Shown here: positions 46,982 to 57,500 of the stretch, piece after piece
How positions within the stretch are numbered: the first letter of the stretch is position 1
Layout: every line of letters begins with the position of its first letter
DNA from: Cheilinus undulatus
Taxonomy: Eukaryota; Chordata; Actinopteri; Labriformes; Labridae
Direction: 5' to 3'
Length of the DNA: 64,000 nucleotides
Assembly: GCF_018320785.1 (NCBI RefSeq)
Contig: NC_054875.1
Span: forward strand, 4,085,632 to 4,149,631
The notes under the pieces: model-generated
Told to the model about the DNA's origin: nothing
Database searches by the model: none
The model's input: the letters and a program-made list of their open reading frames with translations, nothing else
Program-made: the position numbers and the translations under genes

Positions 46982-47954
46982 ATCTAGAGCAGGGGTGTCA
47001 AACTCAATCACAGCAGGAGCCATATCCTGGATTTAGGTCTACATTTAACTATAACTGTCAACCTCATTTTCACCAGTAATAAAATATGGAAAAAGCAGCA
47101 TTTAAAGGCTCAAATCTGAGATAAAAATTCCAACGTATTAGTTCAAAAGATCACAACATGATGATAAAACAGAAAAATAATGTTTTTAAAAAGGAAATAG
47201 CGAGGAGGAAGTTGAAATCCTAAGTTTGAAAGGTCAAAATATCAGATCAAATTTGTAATCATGAGTTTAAAAGTCAAAACAGGACTTACAATTTTAAATT
47301 GTAGGTCTGATAGGTGAAAATATGGGATTAAAAAGCCAAATTTAGGAGTTGAAAATGTCAAAGTATGAACTTAAATTCAAAATGATGACAAATTTTAAAT
47401 TGGGAGTCTGAAAGGTCAAATTATGACATAAAAAGTAAAAAGGATTCATTAAAAATGTCAAAATATGGGATTAAAGCATGATTGAAAGCATGAGTTTAAA
47501 AGTCAAAATATGGGATTAAAAAGACAAAGTAAGGAGTTGAAAAGGTCAAAATATGACGTAGAATTTAAAATTGGGAATCTCAAAGATAAAAATGCAACAC
47601 ATTAAGTCCAAATTATGAGCTGAAAAGGTCAAAGTATGAAATGAAAAGTCAGAATCATAAGTTTGAGTCATAATCTTGAGATGCAAAACTGAAAATATGA
47701 AATAAAACATAAATTAATTTCTTTTCCCACATTCTTGACTTTTTATGAAATATTTCTTACTCTTTATTTTTTTCAGATTTTTATGGATATTACAGATATT
47801 TATGAAGTTTACATTATACTGGAGGAAATCTGCAGACCTCATACTGGTGGGCCAGTTATAATACAAATATAGTATGATCTGGCAGGCCAGATATAATCAT
47901 TCCACGGGCCGGATTTAGCCCCTGGGCCTTGAGTTTGACACCCCTGATCTAGAG
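46982..47954. mobile_element. hAT-type element with perfect 8-bp target duplication
   Basis: Element 46990-47946 (957 bp). Its tips are exact inverted repeats: CAGGGGTGTCAAACTCAA at the left and TTGAGTTTGACACCCCTG at the right. The octamer atctagag flanks both sides exactly (46982-46989 and 47947-47954). The interior (47080-47710) is a degenerate tandem of words like 'aaaggtcaaaatatgggatt' followed by 'aaaaagtcaaa'. No transposase; non-autonomous. The exact duplication suggests a fairly recent insertion. Confidence 0.9.
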
Positions 47955-48556
47955 AATTTCTGGAAGATGAGACATCAGACTCAACAACCCAGACCTGCTG
48001 AAGGCTATCAGAGCAACCTGGGCTCCATAAAATCACAGCAAAAGCACTGAGTGAATGAATGAGCAGAATTTTCCAGAAGATCAAGATTTGTTTTAGATGT
48101 CTTTTTAAAAATGGGTGTTTTGTAATATTTTAATATTTGAGACAGTGGATTTTTTATTTTCATGAGCTGTAATCATCAAGATTAAAACAAAAACAACTTT
48201 AGGAATTTAGTTTGCATGTGATGAATCTAGATTATATGGAAGTTCCTTTTTCTAAATCAAATTACAGAAAAAATTTAACTTTTTCATAGTATTTGGATTT
48301 TTTGAGGTGCACCTGTATACTGTAGAGACAAGTCCTCATTTCCTACCATGCTCAGTTGTACTTGAGTGTCATTTTTTTCCATTTTATCCTAAAAAATGTT
48401 TGTTTTATTTTTTGCCTGGTTTAAAATACCATTATTTTATTGGGTTACACTGCTGCCATTTTGTATTTTTCTTACATTTATGTTTAGAAGTAACACCATC
48501 CTGTATAAGTCACAGATTAAATCTCTCATATGCCATGAAAGATATAAAGTTAGATG

Positions 48557-49132
48557 CTCTAGGCCAGTGATAACACATGGCTCTAGAGCACATATGGCTT
48601 TTTTGTGATTATTTTTGGCTCTTTTATGTTTTCATTTAGAATATTATTCCCCCAGAAAACCATAAAAAAGTTAAAAATTTGACCTCAGAAATCAATCACT
48701 GCAAGACACATTAATTAGTTTGTTTCTGATTTTAATTGCAAACGTTTTTTGTCCGTATATTTTCATTGTCCTTATTTGAAATGATGTGCCACTTTTAATC
48801 AATTTTTACTGCTTTAAGCCCAATTTTGCCACTTCTTTTAGCCACTGATCACCCATTTAAGATGCCTATTGCCATTAAATGCCACTTTTCCCCTCATTTT
48901 TGCTAATCATTGTTACATGTTGCCCCTTTTTTCACCATTTTGCTGCTTTTTGCCCATTTTAGTCACTTTTCACTCATTTCTTGACATTTTTTAATGTTTT
49001 TTGAACATTTTTGCCACCTGTAACTTATTTTTTTGTCCCTTTTACCATTTAAATTATGGCTCTTGCAAAGGTATTTTTAATTATTTGGGTCTGGTTGGTG
49101 GTTGAGCAGGGCTGAGTAACGCTGCTTTAGGC
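48557..49132 (+). mobile_element. hAT-type MITE with pyrimidine-rich interior (copy 1)
   Basis: Element 48565-49124. Left tip CAGTGATAACACATGGCTCT; right tip on the minus strand CAGCGTTACTCAGCCCTGCT. Flanking octamers ctctaggc (48557-48564) and ctttaggc (49125-49132) match at seven of eight positions. From 48785 to 49060 the interior is built of 'ttttgccacttttcaccca'-type words, the same vocabulary as the big array at 11300-13335. Same family as 56518-57476. Confidence 0.75.
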
Positions 49133-49490
49133 TAAAGCTCCGGCTAGCCAATGCATTAAGGCACCATAGCTCAGTTGTAACGGATGGTTGTTGACCTGCC
49201 ATAAACAAGATATTCTGGCCCACAGAACTGATGCACTCCAGTTATTTTCTCTTTTTCTCTCTGGAAACCCTAGAGATGCTTGTGACGTTGTAAAAATCCC
49301 AGCAGATCAGAAGTAAAAAAAAAATAAATAAATAAAATAAGAAGCTCAAACCAACAACCATGGCGTGTTCAGTAAGCCACCTTTCTTCCCATCTCTGATT
49401 CTTGGTTTGATCTAAAGCACATCATCTTGATCATGTCTATATGCTTAAATACATTCATATTTTCTGTTTGGTTGGCTGGCTAGATATTTA
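49133..49490. other. unassigned intergenic sequence
   Basis: Nothing recognised apart from a short A-rich run near 49315-49340. Confidence 0.4.
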
Positions 49491-49493
49491 TGT

Positions 49494-49540
49494 TATAAGC
49501 AGTTTAACAGGTGTACCTAATAAAGTGGCCACTAAGTGGA
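49494..49540. mobile_element. solo end of a Tc1-like element
   Basis: 'aacaggtgtacctaataaag' followed by 'tggccactaagtgg' matches the end of the Tc1-like family whose two-ended derivative lies at 53727-54130. No partner end nearby. Confidence 0.5.
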
Positions 49541-50770
49541 TTTTATTTTATTTTTTTACATAACTTGCACAGATCTTGGTAATTTGGGTAGCATAAACCA
49601 ATTCTCAGATCTTTCCAGTCTGGTGTCGACAAAGACAAAACAAGTAAAAAGCGCCATCTAGTGGAAAAAAGTAGCACTCACCACAGCTTAGCTTAAAAGA
49701 AACCACCAGTCCACCCCAGCACAAGCCAGTAAAACCATGACAAAAACAACATGAAGCACTGAGAACTACTTTTTCAGTCTTTATTACATCCTTTTTGTCC
49801 TCACCCTACGAGATAGCAACACTTTTATGTTCTAGAAAACTAAAATTATAAATATTTACAAAAATATCTGCTATTGGACCAAGATTAGAGGCTGTACAGT
49901 CAGAATAATGACAGGAAAGTTCAAAGAAATGACAGACCCTCCCTCACATTAGCATTAAGCTCAACAAAAACACAAGAATCATGATGTTTGGTCTTGTGGA
50001 AATCAAGTATTACCAAATACTTCGTCAACATCTGGCTGATCCGGGCCTTTAACTCACTTAGACTTTGCAACAATGACACAAAGTGTTCAAACATCCTGAG
50101 CAGCATTGTTCACTGAGATGAATGTTACTCCCTCCCTGCAGTTTGTCTGCAGGTTCAAGTTTAAAACATTTGAATTTATGTATGAAGAGACCTGCAGTGC
50201 AATTGCAGCAGGAAGATTTTAGCTTTTAATACCTTTTTTATCTTTAAACATCCCTTAATCTGCTGCTAAGGTTGACAATTCTTCCACCTGTATGCACACA
50301 TACTTCCTATAAATATCTGACACTATTACCAATGTTAACGCCAAGAACGTAGTTTTGGAGTCTGCAGCATTGATGCATGAATGAACCGAACAAAGCAGTG
50401 TTTTAAGATCATGTTGATGGATCAGGGAGGCAGAGGGACACAGCTAAGGCAAATATTTGGGTACTCTGATCCTTTTCGATACCATGTGTTTTGAAGCAAA
50501 AAAAAAAAAAAAAAAAAAACGAGAATGGAATAGTACCAAACTTTAAAATGCTACATCTTTTCATGGGGACAAGTGCAACCGAAAGGAATAAATCCTTCAA
50601 AACCACAAGTATACCCCTACACAGTCTTAATCAGAGGTTAAAAACAGGTGTGGTGGGACCTAAACAAGCAAGATAACAATTAAGTTTTGGTTTCCTTGAC
50701 ATCTTAACTCATTTATCCCATCTCTGGATTAAAAAAGCCCATTCTGCAATGATAATTTTTGAGATCTCTA
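49541..50770. other. unassigned intergenic sequence
   Basis: Only an A-homopolymer at about 50497-50519 stands out. Open frames have no domain. Confidence 0.45.
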
Positions 50771-50775
50771 TGACC

Positions 50776-51621
50776 TTGGTTCTCAACTGGCAGGCTGGGA
50801 CCCAAAGGGGAGGCCCCAAAGTCTTTTTTTTAGAGGGTTGCAGAATTGTGCCTGGAAAAAAAATGTGGCAAAAATGTCTTATGTGCTTTTATTTTGAAGG
50901 ACATGTTGACATCTCTTTTTTATCACATCTTTTGTTCCACTTCAAGTCCAAACTGCCCCATTTTTACTTTTAAAAACACTTGGTTATGATTGAATTTTTA
51001 AAAAATACTTGGGCCAAGATGAATCCACAAGGAGGAGGTGGTTGGATCTGACCATAGACCAGTTTAGGATGCTCTAAAACCTGAACTGATATGCATGTAA
51101 GCACTGTATTTTCTTTCATTTCCCATAATAAGCTAATTTTGGTTATTTTCTTGAGATTCTGAGAAACTAAAACATGAATTTAAGAAAGCAAGTTCTGCTT
51201 TCCTTAGTAAAGAAAATTACCAAAATATACTACAGAGTAAAATAAAAATGTAAGGATGCGTTTTGTCTTAGACCTTCCTTACATCACAGACTTCTGTCAG
51301 TTTTTTTCCCACTGACACCTTTGGGACCTCCTGAAAGGAGCTCCATGACCCACTTTTGGGTCCAGACACTGTTTAAAAAAAACAAACAAACAAAATTTAC
51401 ATATCACAGTAAAAAAGAGTGAAATAAAAATTATGATTGCTAGTCCTACCAGAGCTTCTGTAATGGCGTTGCTTTAATAACATGTTCGTTTTGACCTCTC
51501 TCTCTTGTTCAGTGATATTTTTAGTTCCATTCAAGGTCTAAACTGCAGCATTTTTGGAACATAATTTCTCATGGAAGGAGGAAGTGGTGGGTCCTGAGGA
51601 TAGCCCAGTTGAGAACCACCA
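50776..51621. mobile_element. hAT-type element with TGGTTCTCAACTGG ends
   Basis: The left tip TGGTTCTCAACTGG (50777-50790) is exactly repeated in inverted form at the right (CCAGTTGAGAACCA, about 51605-51618). This is the classical tip of a hAT subfamily. The flanks do not give a convincing 8-bp duplication. Interior is non-coding. Confidence 0.6.
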
Positions 51622-51744
51622 CCCTACATCAATGGAGCTCAGCTGGTCTGAAGTCAGGACCCATGAACACCCCCTAAAGGGCGACTAAACTACGGAGGTC
51701 TGTCTGAAGTGCATATAGCCTAACCTGACACCCCAGATGGATTT

Positions 51745-52275
51745 GTTTCACGCATCCATCTGGTAAACCACCCGTACACAGCGTTTGGGAAAGCCTTTGG
51801 AAAAAAAAAAACTCAGAGGGTGATTGGATGAACATTCTGTCACATCTTTACGAGCCAATCAGCCAATCAGAGCAACAAAATATGACGTAGCCGCTACGAA
51901 GGAGTAAACTCCATAGGGAACTGCATAACGTGAACCTGTAGACATGTCAGTAAATGACTTAAATCGTTTTTTGAAAAGAAAACAACTCACTGTTGTTGTT
52001 CTTTTTTCTTATTTTAATGAAGAAATGTCGAAAAGTTCTGATAAAACTGGCGCTTTAGCAGCATCCATGCTAATGTCTTTCGCCATAATTGCACTGGTCT
52101 CTTCTTGCTGCTTGTTTACGTCACGACTCCGCCACGCCAGAACGTACTGCCCCTCAACGCTGATTGTTCCTGTCACTTTCTAACTGGGCCCAAACGGTTC
52201 AGATGGGAGCTTTGCAAGATGGATTCACCAGTGAGAAACACGGAAAAGGGCTTATCTATCTGCTTTGCAAGGTTA
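51745..52275 (-). mobile_element. repeat carrying a RecQ-like helicase first-exon frame (copy 2)
   Basis: Reverse-complement partner of 27069-27600, of equal length within a base or two. On the minus strand a short frame reads MAKDISMDAAKAPVLSELFD, then 'ISSLK' and a stop where copy 1 has 'EEQRTA'. The same 'gtgagttgttttct' donor-like word and the CCAAT words ('ccaatcagccaatcagagc' at 51857-51875) are kept. Just outside, 51734-51764 is a small hairpin made of 'ccagatggat' and 'atccatctgg'. Confidence 0.6.
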
Positions 52276-53720
52276 CATATAGCCCAGAAAAAAAAACGCA
52301 ACAACTTTAAAACACCTTTCAAATATTTTACACCTTTCAGCCAAAACACAAGGGGGCGCAGTTTTTTGGGCTTTAGAATGCATAGAAATGAAATATCTCA
52401 CTAAAAGCACTATGTCAAACATTAACTAGGTGTTTGGTTCTTAGGTTGTTGATGTCAGATGGCACCAGTTCCGCCAATAGAAAAATCTGGCTGCAGTAGC
52501 CTAGCTTTAACCTGTAAAGGGCAGTCACCATGCACTTCTCACACACAAAATGTAGGATCTAAAACTTTGTGCTTAAATGACGATGGTCCGACCTTAATTA
52601 TACAATAAAACCAGTTAGTGCTAATATACAAAATACATTCAGCTGAGGAAAGTGGTCGGGGGTTGAGTTACACTTCAAAATGAAATTGCAACCCAAATTT
52701 GTAAAATTTCTAACACAGCCGAATGTTTTTGTTATGAAAAATGGGGCAGATTTGAGACCATGAGTTGATAAAAAGAGATGGAAACATATCCTTCAAAATA
52801 AAAGCACACCATCCACTCAAGATGGATTTGTGACCGACTTTTTAGTATCTACCACCCAGTTGAGAACTCGGGCTCTAAATTATACATGCACCATCAACAT
52901 ATTTTTGCAAGAGGCTTATATATGTTAACTGTGATAAAAACTTTAAAACTGTTAAATATCCTAATCTTATGGTTGACTCAAGTCACTGTCTAAATTGCAC
53001 AAACGGGTACTGAAATGTTGCAAATGAGTTTGTGCAATTAAGACCATATATCAGAGTTTACCTGCACATATTGATGACATGAAATCACCTAATTTTGGTT
53101 TTCATCCCACTGGTATCATTATGATTTGATTTTTTTCTCCCATATTATCCAAGTTTAATAATATGATAATGTGAAAACAATAGATGCAGTGAGCTGTAGA
53201 AAGACAGTCAACTTTTCATTTTCCAGTTTTGACATTAAAAACAAAAACACACTTAACTTGGCAGTTTGACACAGCCATGACTAAAAAGCTCTTTTGAAGC
53301 ACAGTGAGATTTTGGAACAACCATAAAAATCAACCAGCACCTGCAGCATGATGCAAAAACATGGAAAATTAATGTTAAAATAAGCAAAACAGAACTCCAA
53401 ATAAATTGCAATCTTACACGTGTGCAGTTAAAGAATTGCTCTTGAACAACTGAGTCCAGAGACCGTGAGACAACTACAAACAGACTGCTGGAAAATAATG
53501 AAAACCCATTCAATTATTCTACTGCAAAATTAACTGGCACTATGGATAAGCTGCGTCTAGGGTTGGTATTATTATATTTCATTTGAATATTTTGATTTCT
53601 GTGCAGTTCTGAGAGTTTTAGCACCATACAAAAAGACAGAAAATCCCTTGAAGGACACGTCAGTGATTCCATCTGTTGGCTACCGTTTCAATCATAGTTT
53701 AAAGCACAAAAGACTGCAAA
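52276..53720. other. unassigned sequence downstream of suv39h1
   Basis: No exon or bounded repeat recognised. 'cccagttgagaactc' at about 52856 resembles a hAT tip but stands alone. Confidence 0.45.
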
Positions 53721-53724
53721 TGAA

Positions 53725-54132
53725 TACACTTAACATCCACGTAATTAGGTACACCTGTTCAACTGCTCTTTAATGCAACTATCTAATCAGCCAATCACGT
53801 GGCAACAACCGGTGCATTTTGGCATGAAGACAAGAAGATGAGATGGTGGTAAAACTGAGCATCAGCATGGAGGAGAAGGTGATTTTAGGGGTCATTTAAA
53901 CGATGCATTCTGCAGATTAAGGGTCCATTTAGGGGTTCAGCTACCAAGTGACTGCACTTAAGTGCATGAGTCATTCAATAAAAATACAGCTTCAGAGACA
54001 ATGTGATGTAGGGGCTCACTTCTTATGCAAACAGCCATAACATCAATCCTGTGGCTAACTTACTGTTGTTTGGTATTGCTACATGATTGAGCAGTTGAAC
54101 AAGTGTACCTAATAAAATGGTCAGTGAATGTA
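53725..54132. mobile_element. Tc1-like MITE near the 3' end of suv39h1
   Basis: Element 53727-54130 (404 bp). The inner part of each terminal repeat reads TTAGGTACACCTG on the left and TTAGGTACACTTG on the right (minus strand); TA stands at both outer edges. The interior keeps the 'atctaatcagccaatcacgt' leader typical of this Tc1-like family, but the transposase gene is gone. It ends about 310 bp beyond the suv39h1 stop codon, possibly inside that gene's 3' UTR. Confidence 0.65.
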
Positions 54133-54443
54133 GGTCATTCTCTTTACATGCACCATTACACCTTCTATTTCCAGGGGACGGAAAAAAGATATTTGGAAAC
54201 ATCTGAAAGTGTTCACATAGTAAAATAATCCTCTGATAGAGTCCTTAACTTTATGCAAACCTACACTTTCTACATCCTGTTAGATAAATTTAACATTCTG
54301 GTTTGAGTTTTTATCTTTAAAAAGTTCATCACTTTCACATATAAAAGTTTCACCTTCTTAAACGAAAAGAAAATAAAAATCCATATACAAATCTGTACAT
54401 ATGTCTACATCTTTACACTGATAACGGCGAGTGTTGTCCCTCG

Positions 54444-54577
54444 TCAGAAGAGATACTTTCTACACGAGTCCGAGCCACACCGACACTCCACTCGAATCCT
54501 CTTCTTCGGGGAGCTGGGCAGCCCCGCTAGACTGAAACTGGAGTCCATTTTGGTGCTTTCTGTGTCCACTGGATCAA
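54444..54577 (-). CDS. suv39h1: suv39h1 exon 6 (post-SET and stop)
   Basis: Acceptor 'gtttccag' precedes 54577. The first two bases complete an isoleucine codon begun in exon 5; the exon then encodes [20 protein letters not shown], a basic stretch [10 protein letters not shown] and the post-SET zinc cysteines in [13 protein letters not shown], with TGA at 54446-54444. The post-SET cysteines complete the catalytic zinc site together with the cysteine of NHSC. I saw no convincing minus-strand AATAAA close by, so the 3' UTR end is undefined. Confidence 0.95.
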
Positions 54578-57500
54578 CTGGAAACAAAAAAGATGATTAG
54601 AAAGGGATATCAGCTCTTTATAACCACTATAAAAACATTCATCCTTCTAAATAAGAGCTGGAAACAGCATGGTGAGACACAAACGTGTCCTTTTCTTTTA
54701 ATGATTACAACATGAACTAATCCTGTATCAGAGCAAAATCTGCCATGTTAAAGAGCATTTTTTTTAAATATCAGTGATATTACTTCAGTGTGCATATCAT
54801 AAACTTAGATTCCTAAGTCCACCTACCATCCAGCCTGTTTTACACGGTACCTTTTGGCAAAGTGTCGTCTCTCTGGAATCCAAAATGTGCTGCTCTTTTT
54901 CAACGCAATATCTTCATCAACCTCATCTTCCTCACTCTTCTTTTCCTTCTGAGCTAACCTCGTAGTAGACACCAAAATGTAACGATGCACCGTCGCATCG
55001 CTTACATGAAACAGCGAAGGTTGGGACGACCGATTTTATGGCGTGCATTTTGTCAGTAGAAATGCAAAATTATCACGGCAGTAGGAAATACAAAAAAGCA
55101 AGTGGCTTTTCATACTTGCCGACAATATAAACTCTAATTGAACAAAGTTTTGCTTCAGTTTGCAACAGTTATGCATCATGTACATTAAAAATGCACATTT
55201 ATCAGTCACTGGAAGTCTTTTTATGATAAAACTCATCCACCCTACTGCAACAAAACTGTAGACTTTAATAAACCCAAAACAGCCCGTAAGAGACACTGTG
55301 GATAACGGCAAAGCTTTATAAATTAACTCCATTTCTACTATAGTTATCAAGCTGGAAGCTTGACTGAAAGCTAAGCTTTACCTGGTTAAAGTTAAATCTA
55401 ATAAATCAATAACACCTACTTTGCATCTTGTAGTCAAAGGTGAGCTCCTCTCCTGCTCGAATGGACCTTGTTGAAAATAAAGCGATCCTTGGGAGTCTCT
55501 CATCGATGTTATCAATGAACACATTAAAAACCTGAAGGTTGGGGTTACACTGCAATGCAAAAACACATAAGAAAGGTCAAATTTTCATCCATACTCAGGA
55601 CTTTTAAAAAAGGATGCATTAAGGATACAGAGTCTGTTTGCACAAGGAGAAACTATTGATGATTTTTAAGTAACATTAAGTTGTCTGAGTTTATTCCTGT
55701 GTTTTCTAGAAAGACTTGCAGCTCTTTTTCAAAGACAGTAAACTGAAATAGTCTTTAAAGGACGCTTACGCTGTGGTTGACAAAGTGGGAGATGTTTCCT
55801 TGGTGAGCTGCGTCCACCGTGTACACGTCCTCCACGTAGTCCAGGTCAAAGAGGTACGTGGAGCCCTGACGGTCGTACACGTGACCCCTCCTCTCTGCCT
55901 CATCTGTTGTGATGATCTGAAGGAAACAAGTCGTGACTTTATGCGAACAAATATCACAGATGATTGCTCATTTTAGACAACACAAACAAAAAAATAAACT
56001 CTGTAAATATTTGTCAGTATATTGAGCGGTTCGTTTAGGGAAAAGTGGTACAGATATACAGTGTAGTTTGGGAAGCAACTAACAGAAGAAGCTGTAGTAA
56101 ACCCCACAGGCTGTATATATTTGTATAGATTAGCTCAGCCAGCAGCTAGAAAACAGGCAGTATCGACCTCAAAACAATTCTCATGAGCTAATGCACAGTA
56201 TAAAAGTGAATACAATAGTTTCTGACACTTATTAAACCCTATTTAGACGGGATTACTATTGCCTGGGGACCTCTGATAATTTGTAATAATTGTAGAGAAC
56301 ATTTGTGTTTTGAACCCCTATGGAATCAACCATGTTTGTAATGTATAAATTAAAAACACCAGTTCAGACAGACAGATGCTTCATTAACCCTGAGGGAAAT
56401 TCGAGCACACACAGATGTTCACAGGTAAAACTGATCCAATGTGGATTGGCATCTCTGTAATTTGGGGTGGCAAAGCTGAAAAGAGGGTACATGATATCAA
56501 TGTGATATCATCTAAACCAGTGATACTCAACGTGTGGCTCTAGAGCCAAATGTGGCTCTTTCGTGATGATTTGTGGCTCTTTTGTGATCCATTTTGAAAT
56601 ATGATTCCTTAGAGAACCTTTTAAAAAGGAAACTTTGACCTCACTTACCTGTAAGCTTTAATTGCCAAACTTAATTGTCAGCCTTTATTTTTAGTCTGCA
56701 TATTTCCACTGCCCTTATTTGCATTTTTGCCCCTTTTCCCCCTTTTTTTCTGCTTTTAGCCCATTTTTGCCACTCCTCATTGCCACTTTTATCCAGTTTT
56801 TGCTATTTGCAGTTTTTTGCTCTTATTTGGCCATTTTTGCCACTTTTCGCCCACTTGTTTTTTTTTTTACATTTTGCCACTGCTTTTTGCCCATTTTTCC
56901 AACCTATAACTCATTTTCTGTCACTTCTCACCCATGTTAGCCACTTTATTCCCTTTTTAATGACATTTCTCCCCATTTTTGCCAATTTACAAACAGTTTT
57001 TGCTATTTGATGCCTATTTCACCCCTTTTTGCCACTTTAACTCATTTTTGCCACTTTCACCCTGATCTTTGCTTTTTGCAATTTTTGCCCCAGTCTGACC
57101 TTTTTTTTGCCACTTTTCGCCCACTTTGGCTGCCTTTTGCCACTAAATGCTACTTTTTGGACAGTTTGCCACTCTATGCTGATTTTTGGCCCTTGTGAGT
57201 CACTTTTCAATCATTTTGTGCAACGTTTTTGCCATTTTTGACCATTTTATGCCACCTGTAACTCATTTTTGTCACTTCCCACCCATTTTGTGCCACTCTT
57301 CACTTTTTTCTCCCCATTTTTGCCCACTCAGTTTTTGGCCATTTTATGCCTATTTTGCCACTTTCAACTTATTTCTATTGCCACTTTAACCCATTTTTGC
57401 CATTTTTTCCCCACTTAGATTGGAAAGGATGTTTCAACAGTTAGGCTCTTTGGTTGAGCAGGGTTGAGTAACACTGGTCTAAACAGATGAAGATCAGAAA

